A DNA stretch of 64,000 nt from Artemisia argyi. Taxonomy: Eukaryota; Streptophyta; Magnoliopsida; Asterales; Asteraceae. The stretch covers positions 188,476,749 to 188,540,748 of the forward strand of contig CM060708.1 in NCBI GenBank assembly GCA_030686995.1, in the 5' to 3' direction. A program made the translations under genes and the position numbers. Positions 45,779-57,297 of the stretch are shown piece by piece. Numbering within the stretch: position 1 is the stretch's first letter; every line of letters starts with the position of its first letter. The notes beneath the pieces are model-generated. The model was given only the letters and a program-made list of their open reading frames with translations. It did no database searches and was not told the DNA's origin.

Positions 45779-46984
45779 CCCGTCCTAGCCACCAAGGCTA
45801 TCGAAACACTATTGAGCTCACTCAAGGAGCCAATGTGTCCCCCTTGCGATCCGACACCATCCGGTTGGTGCAAAGCGGATGTGCATTCCAAGGACTTCGT
45901 TTCGAAGATCCTAATCAACATCTCAAGGATTTCCTTAAAATCGTAGATTCTATAGACCTTGATATTACAACTAGAGAGTCGACCCGATTACGCCTATTCT
46001 AATTCTCTCTACGTGATCAAGACGTCTACCCGCGGGATCCATCACCTCATGGGATGATCTCACCACTCGTTTCCTTGCTCAATTTTTCCCACCGGGGAGA
46101 ACTACCAAGCTTAGAAATGATATCTTGATGTTCCAACAACGTCAAGATGAACCTATCTATGATGCATGGACTCGTTTTAAATATTTACTCCGAAAAGCCC
46201 CTCATCATAGTTTCGATCTGTGGTCCCAAATTGAAATATTTTACCATATTGTGTTGACCACTATACCAAAATGGACATTGACCATGCCGCAGATGGGGAC
46301 CTTTGGGGATTAAGTGCTGAAGAAGCATGGGAAGCCATAGAGAATTGTGCCATACTCACTAAGAAGTTGGACAACCCAACAAATGTTGTTACAGATCAAT
46401 TGATAGCAAGTTTGAGGGAACAAGCAAGAAGTTTGTTTGGGGATAATAAGCTTATAGATGAGATACCTAGGTGCACGGAGTGGTTTGATTTCACCATAAT
46501 ACAAGATGAACACATAGGTAATCTAGATACAATGGAGGACGAGGTGAATAACATAAGCCCACCAAGTAACCCACAAGTCCTACCATCATTTGAGGCACAC
46601 ACACCGCCCATGACTTACCCGGAAGAAGTAGAAGAAACTTTAGGAATTCCGATGGAGGTAGAACCCTTGGACCAAGCACCACTAGAGGATATAGGTTTGA
46701 ATACTTATAGTGATAACCTTACCCTTAGTTCTAGGGGATTTCCTAGTGCTGATGAACCGGAACCTCAATCTTCACACAACTTTCCGCCCTTAGATATACA
46801 TCTAGGAGACAAAAGAGGAACCGACCCACCCATCAACCCATGAAGTGCGGATAGTCTTAGGATAAAGGTGGTAGACTTTAAGCCATGTAGAGAGGAAGCC
46901 AATATAGGAGTGGAACATAACCTTACATGCTTACATCACCCATTCATGATTGATCACAAGAAACATTATGGGTATAAACCGGGT
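45779..46984 (+). pseudogene. gag: A4 gag, middle segment and acidic/Pro-rich domain
   Basis: Continues the gag cut at 32139 (SRPSHQGYRNTIEL, SDTIRLVQSGCAFQGLRFED). It contains TAA at ~46000 after RLRLF, a short deletion removing the segment that A2 reads as ASQWLER, and further frame changes near 46020 and 46270. From 46271 the frame is open through LSAEEAWEAIENC and the acidic/Pro-rich domain shared with A1 (VLPSFEAHTPPMTYPEEVEE, LEDIGLNTYSDNLTLSSRGF), until TGA near 46841, where A1 has a Cys codon. It then continues to the C1 insertion. A1 and A4 carry different breaks in the same domain. Confidence 0.7.
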
Positions 46985-47333
46985 TGTTGATACAAATATC
47001 GCCTAAAAACGTTATTTATATTTTACGATCTTTGCTAAGTTTTGTTAATGACAAAATATGAACTTTAGTTTATCGTAATAAAATCACTTTAGTTTTAAGT
47101 CTTGTAAAACTAGGTTTACATTTCTTTTTAAGCAAAACATTGTTTTTATTTCTTTATTTAGAAAGTGTCATGTCACATCATGCAATTATGGTAAGCTTGT
47201 GTGTTTGACTTACCATAAGGTCTTACACATTTTTGGAAGCATTCCACTTTTGATTCAACGTGTTTGACTTGAATTTAGTTGATGTGATCTTGGTTGGTTT
47301 GGAAAGATCTATTGCAAAACCTACTGCAAGCCT

Positions 47334-47359
47334 GGCGGAACCCATCTGAGGGTTCCGCC
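47334..47359. promoter_or_regulatory. GGCGGAACCC/GGGTTCCGCC palindrome next to the C1 TATA box
   Basis: Perfect 10-bp arms around ATCTGA, with TATAAATA 30 bp downstream. The 3' LTR has the same at 56473-56498. GC-rich LTR palindromes are known in Sireviruses; a promoter role is inferred. Confidence 0.6.
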
Positions 47360-47667
47360 GTATTCGCCAGACCTGCTGTTTGTTTTGCTATAAATACCAA
47401 GCCACTTGCTAATTTTCATCCATCACTTTAGGACATATATTTCACATATTCTTTCAACTAACTCAGTAACATTTGACTTGTGTGATCCTCTTATGTAGTA
47501 AGGGAGTTCACAAGTTCATCCAAGAAGTTACAAGTTTCAACTCAAAAGTTGCAAGACTTGTTAGCTTTGTTATGTATAAGCTTTGGTAGTTTATACTTCA
47601 TTTGTATTGTGTGTAGAAGTGATCTGTTAGTATTTTAGGCCTCAAAATACAAAGTGTGATGAGAGTT

Positions 47668-47830
47668 GTTGTACCATTGTAAAAGAACTAACGGGAGTGG
47701 TTGTACCCTTGTAAAAGAACTCGACATCTAGCTTAGTGTCGGTAAAAGTGTAAGCGACGACGGGAGTGATTGTACCCTTGTAAAAGAACTCGACATCTAG
47801 CTTAGTGTCGGTAAAAGTGTAAGCGACGTT
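47668..47830 (+). repeat. tandem repeat in the C1 5' LTR
   Basis: TTGTACCCTTGTAAAAGAAC followed by TCGACATCTAGCTTAGTGTC and GGTAAAAGTGTAAGCGAC occurs twice in tandem, with a partial third copy at the 5' side. Same arrangement at ~56800-56967. Confidence 0.8.
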
Positions 47831-48155
47831 GTAAAGGTTTCTCCACCGGGAAAGGAGCTTGTTGATTAGTGCTTATAACTCTCGAGTTGGAAACTCGGGG
47901 CGTGGATGTAGGGCAAGGAAAAAGAGTCCTTGTAGCCGAACCACGATAAACAATCGTGTTGTGGTTTGATCGTTTCTCTCTTTGTCTTTGCTTATTACAT
48001 AGTGTCTTTAGTTAGAATCGTTAATTACACGTAAAGCTTTTTAAAGAATTAAACAAGTAATTTGAGTTTATATCTTTAAACAAACGTAACGTTTTGAAAG
48101 ATAATCAAGTTAAAAAGCGGTAAACTATTCAATCCCCCTTCTAGTTTTCCACAAT

Positions 48156-48168
48156 TGGAATCAGGAGC
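48156..48168 (+). other. C1 primer-binding site, degenerate tRNA-Met
   Basis: TGGAATCAGGAGC, two bases after the LTR; it differs from the standard TGGTATCAGAGC at a few positions. Confidence 0.6.
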
Positions 48169-48221
48169 TACGTTACTCAAGATCTTTAAAATATATTGTA
48201 TTTTAAAACTTGGATCGATCC

Positions 48222-49224
48222 ATGGATTTTGAAAATCTCAAAAAAGGGCAACCTATTCAAAACCCACCGCTATTTGAAAAAGAAAACTTCCTTGAATGGA
48301 AAAGTATATTTGAAAACTATGTGAAATCAATTGATCAATATCTTTGGCATATTATTTCTATTGGTGATTTTAAATCAACGAAAACAAGTTTTGAAAATCA
48401 AAATGATTATCTTAAGTTTGATAAAAACACTAAAGCTAAATTAATGATTTATAAAGCTTTACCGAGAATTGAATATGAAAGAATGTATTTTTGTCAAACG
48501 GCTAATGATATTTGGAAAAATAAAATCAACTTTCATCAAGAAATATGTCAAGTCAAAGATGATCAATTCGATCTCACACATGAGTTAGATGTCGTAGAAA
48601 ACCTAATAGATAGACGCTTAGTTGAAGTAAATACATGTGTTACTAGTTTAAATGTTTTAAATGAAGGTACAAGTGAAGGTGATTACTTGTACGTGTCAAG
48701 CTCATAATGGCCTTGCTTATGATTCATGGAAAGACATGGATGATGATGTAGCCAACTACCCGGTTTGTGATTCTCAACTTGATAAAACATCAAGCAAGGT
48801 ACAATTTGAAACCAAACACTTTTGCTTTGACACATTTATCCTAGAGTTTTCTAAACTAGAAAATGAGTCAAAACTATTTTGTAACATGGACCTAAAAGCT
48901 ATCTTTAACACTGAATCCTCAAAATCTCTTGTGAATAGTTTTGAAAAAGAAATCATGTTAGAAGATAAAATTCCTAGACTTGAGAGTAATGTTGAAATTG
49001 ATCTTGAATACAAAATATGTCTAGATTACAAATATGAAATTAAAAGACAAAATGAGAAAGGAAAAATGATTGCTAAATTTGAAGAAAGTTCAAAAGCTCT
49101 TAAAAGCGTTTTGAAAAGTCAAAAGTTATTTAGTGATAAAACCGGATTAGGATTTAACAAAAATGCACCATCAACAAGTAAAACAAAACAAGTTGTATTT
49201 GTAAAACCTATGAGAGAATTGTAG
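48222..49224 (+). pseudogene. gag: C1 copia gag, shortened and frameshifted
   Basis: ATG 48222 (MDFENLKKGQPIQNPPLF) begins a copia Gag: FLEWKSIFENYVKSIDQYLWHII and the AKLMIYKALPRIEYERMYFC...TANDIWK block are the usual N-terminal signatures. The frame stops at 48707. An overlapping frame from ~48661 continues to 49224 with a Lys/Glu-rich helical region (EKGKMIAKFEESSKALKSVLKSQK). The zinc knuckle is missing, so most of the C-terminal half has been lost. Confidence 0.7.
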
Positions 49225-51100
49225 GAGAAATTTTATCTCTATTTGGTGCTCATGATAAAAGGATTAAAGATATCATGTTCAATACTTTTATATGTTTGTC
49301 TAACCTCCTTGGATTCATAAGTATTTGAGTTTAGCTCTCTTATGAGTCAAGATTATTTGCTTAATGATTATCGTCTTGGTGGTTAATCTATGGAGCTTAA
49401 AAGGTACACGTCTCTTCAACTTACCTTTCATTGTTTCTTGTTGATTAGCATTAAGATTTGTCGTGGGTAATGTTATTTGTTTTTACTCTAAGGTGTTTAT
49501 GTTGTGTAAGTAATAACAAGGATTAGATCCTTCGGGATTAAATGAGTTAGAAACTTCATCTGGTAGGAGATATAAGGTATTTCACCTCTTTAAACTTTCA
49601 GGAAAAGACACGAGTAACTCTTGAGTGAGTCTCACTTAATACTTGTCTACAAATGAGCTAACTAAGAATCTCCTAAGTGATAAGACAACCAACACTTTTG
49701 TGATGCTTGCAAATCTAGCAAAACCACATTATTTCATTGATATTTGTAGTACAACGTCTTTTGACATCATACCTTACATTTTCAATTGTGTCTTGAAATC
49801 AACCATTCTTTTGTTAAAATTTCATATAAGACACACAAAGTAAAATAAATTATTTGAATTCATTAGGATGATTGGGAGAAAATGATTTATAAACATCTAG
49901 GATTTGCACATCAAATTCGACCCATAGTCTTATGATGTTGCATCTCTTGGACATTTACACTTATAGTGTTTTAAGTAAATAAACCCAAAGAGTTGAGGAG
50001 TCATTGAATTTAACATTCAATGAAAGACCACCTCCTTCTAAGATATCATCTTTGGTAGATGATGACTTAGTCGAAAGTCCAACATTGATAAGACAAGTAA
50101 GTCAAGATCAATAACAAGGAAGATGAACTATTAAAATTGAAAAACAACATCTTTTCGTCTTGTGTCAAACATTGAGTCAAGCAATATTGACATGGTCATA
50201 AAAACTTGATTCATGAGTCATAGTAGTGATTAAAACAAATTTGATAAAAAGTGTTTTTGGACATTAGAGTAAAGCAACCATTAAAACAAAATAGACCTTT
50301 CAAAATAGAAAATAATGTAAATCTATGAAAGACTTTTTAATAACCTATGCAAGCTCCAAAAGCAAGGAATAATCACTCAAAGACATTCCTAGTTATTCAC
50401 ATGTTCATAATGATTAAGTCCGTTATGACTTATCAAGAATGAGATTAGTAAATCCGTAGGTAAAACTAAACATAGAGAAATGTTTGGAAGTTTACTTGTT
50501 CTCACAACAAATAAATCCAACATTATGTTTAGTGCTTGTCTATGTGCTCGTTTTAGAGAAGATCCTAAAACAACTCTTTCGGAAGAGCTTGTTTGGATAC
50601 ATCAAAAGGTACTACACAACTAGGAGTATGGTATCCCAAAAGAACAGGAATAGAAACCATAGTGTATACCAAATGGAATTATGTCGGTAATAAGTTGATA
50701 AGAAATGCACAAGTGGTACTTGCACTTTTATACTTACTTACCCAATGATTCTCCAAAACGCTTAAGGTTCTCAAATTAGTATCGAATGGAGAAGCACGTC
50801 AACAAGCTCCACTTGAACAAGCTAACTTGCGTCGACAACAGAATTCATCTTATCAACATTGTTATCCCTTCAACAAAGGAAGCATCGACTTCAGCGACAA
50901 TTCAATCCATTATATTCTTAATTGACATATTGTGATTCGTCATCATCGCCTTGGTAAAAATGTTCATTAAGGAACATCTTAACTAAGAAAGTCTTATACG
51001 TTAACCATTCTGTTAACGTTTTCATGAAACCTTTTGAATGAGAAGCATTCATCATTCCTAGACTTAGGTAAAGACTCATAAGACTTAAAACCTTAGTTTT
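49225..51100 (+). pseudogene. pol: C1 pol remnants (copia RT/RNase H)
   Basis: No long frame survives, but recognisable pieces remain in order. VDDDLVES lies near 50055-50080 (integrase-RT linker). IMFSACLCARFREDPKTT lies near 50520-50570 and, in another frame, GTTQLGVWYPKRTGIETIVY near 50608-50667 (RT/RNase H junction). HIVIRHH lies near 50930 (RNase H C-terminus). Integrase and the RT catalytic core were not found, so large deletions and many small changes have occurred. Confidence 0.6.
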
Positions 51101-51172
51101 GAACATTAGGATTAAACCACAAAAATCAAGACAAATCCTTTTGAATTTTTCCTCTGCTGTACCCACGGAACC

Positions 51173-51222
51173 CTGAGACCAAATAGGCGGAACCCTCCCT
51201 TTGGTTCCGCCTGGTCCGCCGA
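51173..51222. repeat. internal GGAACCC/GGTTCCGCC word cluster, C1
   Basis: CGGAACCC, GGCGGAACCC, GGTTCCGCC and GGTCCGCC lie close together in the space between pol and the 51887 gene. These are the LTR promoter words reused internally. Confidence 0.6.
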
Positions 51223-51862
51223 ATCTGCATCACATTTTTATTTTAAATTCAAAACCAAACATCTCTTAACTCACAACTTCAACTTACAAACACCTTACCA
51301 CATGAAATTAGGGCTCTCACTCACATCTCTTCCAATCCAATCAACTTTGTAAGTATTTTTATCATAATTGCATTTTCAATCAAAGTCTATCACTTTCATC
51401 TACATACATTAACTAGAATCTTAGGGTTTATGCATAAACTTGTTAATTCATGAAAAACCTTGGTTGTAAACAAATCATAATTTCCATTAGTTAGAAATTA
51501 TATCCTCTTTGTTATTGTCATGATTTACCAAACACACCAAGTTCATTGTCTTTCAAAAGTCACTAGAACACCACCTTTCACCACATTGCTAAAACAAATG
51601 AAAAACGTCATTGAAACACCACTTGCATAATGTCTCTTGAATGCTAAAGGGAATACATAACTAATATGTATTTTCGGGAACATTCAAACGAAGCTATATT
51701 GAATTAGGAGCGTTTGGGTTATCTTTTGTTTTATAACATAACTTGCATTACAAAAATGGTTCAAGCATCAAAATGAGTCAAGATAACCGCACCTCCACAT
51801 TGATTTCATATAGGCTTATATTAGAACATCCACATTATAAAAGTCATTAATCTAAACTTAAA

Positions 51863-51886
51863 ATTTTGTGTTTTCTAGGAATCAAC
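51863..51886 (+). promoter_or_regulatory. splice-acceptor-like sequence before the C1 377-aa gene
   Basis: TTTTGTGTTTTCTAG ends 8 bases before ATG 51887: T-rich tract, AG, then GAATCAACATG. This would suit expression from a spliced subgenomic RNA, as proposed for env-position genes. Inferred. Confidence 0.4.
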
Positions 51887-52999
51887 ATGCCTTGCGCAAC
51901 ATTCTCCGATCACAAGGAAACTCTTAAGTACTTACCCAAACACCATAGGACCAAAGGCCTCACTAAAGATCAAGTTGAAACCTTTAAGAGTCTAGAAAAA
52001 CACTACGTTCATGAAGGAAGAACCATTGATCCATCCTTCCTAAAAGGAACATCCATTCGCCAAAACTTTGCCGCAATCAACTTTGATTGCCTCCTAGACA
52101 TCGATGAGCAAATTTGTCCTAGGTTCATCTTAGAATTCTATGCAACCATAAGCCTTTTCTTCGATGATGATGGTGAGTTCTCACTAACCTTTACAACTAA
52201 TCAAATATCAAACATCATACCCTTGAAAGATTTTGCAACAATTCTTGGTGTCCCTAATGTTGGTACATGTCTCTACACGGATAAGTGGCCCCTTTCTAGT
52301 CTTGATTCTATTAAGCGTTATCATCCATACGACACTCCTCTTGCTAATAAGGAAGAAATTCGTGAGCATCTCTTTGTTAGGACCTCAACAACTAAGAAGA
52401 ATCGTTCAGGAAATGAGGTAGATAAGGACCGTTTTGGTATGGAACTCAATGAGCTTAAACCACAATTTAAGAAATGGGAAGAAATTCTTAGAGCCAACGT
52501 TATAAGTTCCGTAGTAAATAGAGATAATGTCAACACATGTCTTAGCTACATGCTCTATAGCATTTTCACCGGTCAACCTTTTAACTTAGCCTATTACCTA
52601 GACAAAAGAATGGCCGACATACCCTTGGTAGGAACAACCGCTCTTCCTTATGGAATGCTTCTCACCCGCCTCTTTAGAGCAATCTCACCCATTCCTCCTA
52701 ATGATAAGGGAATGTGCCTTGACTATTCTCTCGTTCCTCACATTTTCGTCCCTCTAAGTGATAAAAGAGTCTTCAAAGCTAAGGGCAAGCGTACTCGCTC
52801 ACCTTCACCATCATCATCATCATCATCCGATATGAGTGATGACGATAAACTTCCTAACTCTAAGCTACCCCCTTTAGACTACCTTCAAGAACTCCCCGTC
52901 ATTAGCAATGCATCCGAAGAATTCAAGCAAACCAAAGGAATTTTCAAGCGCTTTGGAAGGTACCTAAGAAAGCTCAATAAGAAGATAGACCGGTTGTGA
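51887..52999 (+). CDS. C1 third gene: intact ~370-aa protein resembling 'putative plant transposon protein'
   Basis: Uninterrupted from ATG 51887 (MPCATFSDHKETLKYLP). The segment FAAINFDCLLDIDEQICPRF, the EFYATISLFF block, FTTNQISNIIPLKDFATILG, then CLSYMLYSIFTGQPFNLAYY and GTTALPYGMLLTRLFRAIS resemble a large family of plant proteins labelled putative plant transposon protein (from memory, unverified). The C-terminus has a basic patch (KAKGKRTRSPSP), a Ser run and an acidic SDDDK stretch, then a basic helix, so nuclear localisation is possible. No signal peptide or convincing membrane segment is seen, which argues against an envelope-type protein. It is intact although pol of the same element is ruined. 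Confidence 0.6.
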   Translation: MPCATFSDHKETLKYLPKHHRTKGLTKDQVETFKSLEKHYVHEGRTIDPSFLKGTSIRQNFAAINFDCLLDIDEQICPRFILEFYATISLFFDDDGEFSLTFTTNQISNIIPLKDFATILGVPNVGTCLYTDKWPLSSLDSIKRYHPYDTPLANKEEIREHLFVRTSTTKKNRSGNEVDKDRFGMELNELKPQFKKWEEILRANVISSVVNRDNVNTCLSYMLYSIFTGQPFNLAYYLDKRMADIPLVGTTALPYGMLLTRLFRAISPIPPNDKGMCLDYSLVPHIFVPLSDKRVFKAKGKRTRSPSPSSSSSSDMSDDDKLPNSKLPPLDYLQELPVISNASEEFKQTKGIFKRFGRYLRKLNKKIDRL

Positions 53000-53860
53000 G
53001 AGGTGTGATTAAGGAGTGTTTGGCTTATGAAGGGTTTAGAACTTTGTATGTGTTAAACTATGTGATTTGTATTGTTTTTCACTTCCATGCTTTATTACTT
53101 TTGTCGGATTATGTTTTGTATGAGCCTTTATGCATATTGACAATATTTGAGGTGTTTGTCAATTTTTTTTATGCTTATGGAAAATTTCACTAAGTTTAGT
53201 GAAAATCGCTAGCCCCCGGTCAAAGTCCTATGATATGAATGTCTACATGTCCAATTTTTGCATTTCCTAATTAGACATATAATAAATTTTCATTTTTAAG
53301 AGTTTTCAAAAAATTTGAAAATCGTCTCGCGGGTCAAAAAAGTGGACTGCCTTGTTTTTCAGGCCTGGCGGATCTGGCGGCACCCTCAAATGGGTTCCGC
53401 CAGTGTAAATTCTGGGTAACCCAGTTTTGGCCCAATGGACCAGACGGAACCCGAAACAGGGTTCCGCCTGTGTTTCGCGAGGGTTCCGCCAGTCACCTGT
53501 AGAAAATTTTTGTCACTTTTCTTAATTTCAAAATTTGTAAAGTGTCAAATCATTATCTTTAGTGAGAAACATCTTCCCTTACTTCCAATAAACATATTAG
53601 GATCACTTTCACTCACTAGAACAATTAGGAAGTTATTTCCCGCCAAAAATTCAAATTCAATTATAACTAACCCAAGGAACCCTTGCAAAGGATCCTTCAA
53701 AACCTTTAGAACATTTTCAACCAAATCACTTTCCATGATCACTTAGCATTGAGTGCATGACTTAGTCTTTCACTCCACCCATTTCCATTGGATTGACATC
53801 CAATGATTTGACATGTTCTTGGATATTTTCTAAATCATTAGAAACCTCAACATTTGTATG
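53000..53860 (+). other. C1 spacer with a second GGTTCCGCC cluster
   Basis: No coding sequence supported. At 53363-53490 the words GGCGG, GGGTTCCGCC, GACGGAACCC and GGGTTCCGCC recur, as in the LTR promoter. TATAAAT at 53905-53911 follows, ~85 bp before ATG 53993. Confidence 0.5.
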
Positions 53861-55194
53861 GTAAAACATCAAATCCAAACACCCCTTTCAACATCTCTCC
53901 CACTCTATAAATTTGACAAATTTGCAACACTTCAAATCACACTATCACCATCAAAATCCCTTCTCCTAAAGCTTCAAAACCACACCTTTGAAATGACTAA
54001 ATCCAACGCCTCATCCGAATCATCAAAATCCCTTGCAAAAACCGCTAGGATTAGTGTAAAACCTTGTTGCTTCAACAAAACCATCAAATCAAGCTCATCA
54101 TCATCAAGTGATGCATCAGTTGACATTTCTTCACCTATCCAAGATTTCCTTAACCTTACTACCTCAACACCTTGTAATACCAATGTGATTACTATTCAAG
54201 ATTTGCTTAATCTTGCTACTCCAACACCCTCTCCAACACATTGCAACATCAACATATCCACTATTCCGCCACCAACTAGACCTTTAAGTGATTCAACTTC
54301 ACCTTCTCAACAATCTCAACCATCAAAAACTCCATCACCTCAATCACCAACACTTACACCAATGGAACTCTTCCATACACCACCAACGTCACCACTACCC
54401 TATTTGGAAACTTTAGACGACCTATCACCTAAATCATCAAGCCCTCCGTCATTGTCACTCTTTGACACCATTGCTCAAATGGAAACCCAACAACAACCAA
54501 GTTTTCAACCAAATGAGTCATTAGATGATGCACCTCATCAAGCATCATTGGTTGAACGTTTAGCTTACCGTTATGCTAGACCCTTAATTTTTCCACAAGA
54601 TCAAGGTCATACACACCTAAAATCTTTTGTGTTTCACCCAATTTACAAAGACCTTCATGGTAATCCCTCCAGAGAACCAAGCTTTTGCCACTTTGTTTAA
54701 CAACAAGAACAACCACAACCACAACAAGAACCACCACAACCATAACAACCACCACCACAAGAGCATCCCCAACACTTTGAATCTCTATTTCCTTCGTATA
54801 AGAAAATAGAAGCATCCATATGGAAAAATCTCCAAACCTTAATGATGAGATTGACACTCATTTAAACCACCTTCATGCCTTCAAACGTATGGTTGACTCT
54901 CAAATCAACCATATTATGGTTTTACAAACAACGTTACACTCATCTAGTGAAGGAACCAAAAACACCTCGCAACCATCCACATTTTCTCCCTCAAGTTCAA
55001 ACCATCCACCACCAACAAATCAAACCTCTCTTCCACCAAACTTTCCCCGCCATGATTGCGGACATTACGAAAGAACTGCTCACATTAGTGAAAGGTGTCG
55101 AACGGAAATTCACGAGCTATCCGAAGAAATGAGGTTTATCCTAAACCACATTATGGACCATCTACAATCGTTGTCTCACCCATCTCAAGTTTAG
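53858..55194 (+). pseudogene. C1 fourth gene: Ser/Pro/Gln-rich protein, frameshifted
   Basis: Open from 53858 to 54700; the likelier start is ATG 53993 (MTKSNASSESSKSLAK). It is Ser/Thr/Pro-rich with the internal repeat IQDFLNLTT / IQDLLNLAT, then a folded-looking segment SLVERLAYRYARPLIFPQDQ. Around 54700-54820 the frame is lost in a CAACAA/CCACCA Gln/Pro-coding tract. Coding resumes at 54820 (MEKSPNLNDEIDTHLNHLHAFKRM) and ends at 55194 with a Cys/His-containing HDCGHYERTAHISERC and a helical tail. Slippage in the tract is the probable cause. Function unknown. Confidence 0.45.
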
Positions 55195-56123
55195 AGTCTC
55201 CAAAATGAAACAAAACCGTTTCTTTTGGAAAATGTTTTCCAATTAAACCAGCAAACCAAGTTTAGAGCACCAACACCAAAACCAATAAACCAAAACCATT
55301 TCACCTACACAACCTTCAGAATAAAGCCCGCTACACCCTTCAACACACATTTTCATCCTTAAACAACATTAGCCTTGTTTTTGGAAAATGTTTCTCATTA
55401 AGAATAATGATGCTTTTCTTTTATAAATGTAGGATTTTATGTTCTTAGTTTCTTTTTGTTTTTGTTTTTATTCTTAGAAGTAGGATGTTTTCTTCCAAAT
55501 TTCTTGTCTTTGACTTTCTATAAGTCTAATTTTACATGAAATGAATTTCATTCAACTATAAGGTATGCATTGTTTGTTGACCATTTAGGTATTGTGAGTA
55601 AACTATGCCTTGCTATGGTAGCATACATATATCTTGTGTTTTAGAAACTAACTTTCCTTTTTGTAGGATCATTATCCATGTTTTCTTTCCTTGATACTCC
55701 ATTTGGGGGAGTAATATTCAAGGGGGAGCATGAGAATTGCATTATTCCACTTCGTAACTCTTAGTTGTGTTATGGACATAAAGTGCTTTCATGACTTGTT
55801 CTGCACTTGTCTTGTGCGGCAACTAACATTTATTTTTTGTAGGTTCAAAATCCATGTCTCCTTTCTTGACACTCCATTTAGGGGGAGTATTGTCCAAGGG
55901 GGAGCACTTGGATCATTATGTTCTCTTCTTTTTGTTTCGACAAAAAGGGGGATAATTTATATTAAACTTGTGACTTGTTTCTCATTTTTTTTTCTAACTC
56001 TTGCATATCACATCTTCTTAGCAAAAATAAGTTTTAATACAAACTTTATAAGACTTAACACTAAATCTTGTGGCTTACTTACAAATAAAGTTTATGTTTT
56101 GTCATCAACAAAAAGGGGGAGAT
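55195..56123 (+). other. C1 3' non-coding region with repeated polypurine tracts
   Basis: GGGGGAG-type purine tracts recur: about 55703-55731 (two), 55876-55904 (two), AAAAAGGGGGAT near 55943 and finally AAAAAGGGGGAGAT at 56110-56123 beside the LTR. Only the last is the standard PPT. Multiple PPTs are a known Sirevirus trait. Confidence 0.7.
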
Positions 56124-57292
56124 TGTTAATACAAATATCGCCTAAAGACGTTATTTATATTTTACGATCTTTGCTATGTTTTGTTAATGACAAAATATGA
56201 ACTTTAGTTTATAGTAATAACATCACTTTAGTTTTAAGTCTTGTATAACTAGGTTTACATTTCTTTTTAAGCAAAACATTGTTTTTATTTCTTTATTTAG
56301 AAAGTGTCATGTCACATCATGCAATTATGGTAAGCTTGCGTGTTTGACTTACCATAAGGTCTTACACATTTTTGGAAGCATTCCACTTTTTATTCAATGT
56401 GTTTGACTAGAATTTAGTTGATGTGATCTTGGTTGGTTTGGAAAGATTTATTGCAAAACCTACTGCAAGCCTGGCGGAACCCATCTGAGGGTTCCGCCGT
56501 ATCCGCCAGACCTGCTGTTTGTTTTGCTATAAATACCAAGCCACTTGCTAATTTTCATCCATCACTTTAGGACATATATTTCACATATTCTTTCAACTAG
56601 CTCAGTAACATTTGACTTGTGTGATCCTCTTATGTAACAAGGGAGTCCACAAGTTCATCCAAGAAGTTACAAGTTTCAACTCAAAAGTTACAAGACTTGT
56701 TAGCTTTGTTATGTATAAGCTTTGGTAGTTTATACTTCATTTGTATTGTGTGTAGAAGTGATCGGTTAGTATTTTAGGCCTCAAAATACAAAGTGTGACG
56801 GGAGTTGTTGTACCCTTGTAAAAGAACTAACGGGAGTGGTTGTACCCTTGTAAAAGAACTCGATATCTAGCTTAGTGTCGGTAAAAGTGTAAGCGACGAC
56901 GGGAGTGGTTGTACCCTTGTAAAAGAACTCGACATCTAGCTTAGTGTCGGTAAAAGTGTAAGCGACGTTGTAAAGGTTTCTCCACTGGGAAAGGAGCTTG
57001 TTGATTAGTGCTTATAACTCTCGAGTTGGAAACTCGGGGCGTTGATGTAGGGCAAGGAAAAATAGTCCTTGTAGCCGAACCACGATAAACAATCGTGTTG
57101 TGGTTTGATCGTTTCTCTCTTTGTCTTTGCTTATTACATAGTGTCTTTAGTTAGAATCGTTAATTACACGTAAAGCTTTTTAAAGAATTAAACAAGTAAT
57201 TTGAGTTTATATCTTTAAACAAACGTAACGTTTTGAAAGATAATCAAGTTAAAAAGCGGTAAACTATTCAACCCCCCTTCTAGTTTTCCACA
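56124..57292 (+). repeat. C1 3' LTR
   Basis: TGTTAATACAAATATC...TAGTTTTCCACA, same length as the 5' LTR, with the palindrome at 56473-56498. Confidence 0.9.
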
Positions 57293-57297
57293 CGGGT

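Larger units (their letters stand above)
46985..48153 (+). repeat. C1 5' LTR
   Basis: TGTTGATACAAATATC...TAGTTTTCCACA. A perfect 10-bp palindrome at 47334-47359 lies 30 bp upstream of TATAAATA (47389-47396). A ~70-bp tandem duplication lies at about 47690-47830. Confidence 0.9.
46985..57292 (+). mobile_element. C1: Sirevirus-like Ty1/copia element with decayed pol and extra 3' genes
   Basis: 1169-bp LTRs at 46985-48153 and 56124-57292 have a perfect CGGGT TSD (46980-46984, 57293-57297). The PBS is a degenerate tRNA-Met site and the PPT is AAAAAGGGGGAGAT. Gag is shortened, pol is reduced to mutated remnants, and two further reading regions follow pol where Sireviruses may carry an env-like gene. 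Several GGGGGAG tracts before the 3' LTR and GC-rich LTR palindromes also fit the Sirevirus/Maximus group. LTRs differ at roughly two dozen sites by eye. Confidence 0.85.

Noticed and set aside
51887..52999. Envelope glycoprotein in C1
   Set aside because: Position fits an env-like gene, but no signal peptide, convincing transmembrane helix or glycoprotein layout is visible.
53858..53992. N-terminal 45 codons of the C1 fourth gene as true protein
   Set aside because: The TATAAAT at 53905 and the 5'-UTR-like composition favour ATG 53993. Kept inside the feature range but not as a firm start.
54576..54857. Val-rich minus-strand frame resembling a membrane segment
   Set aside because: Antisense of the CAACAA/CCACCA Gln/Pro tract of the C1 fourth gene.
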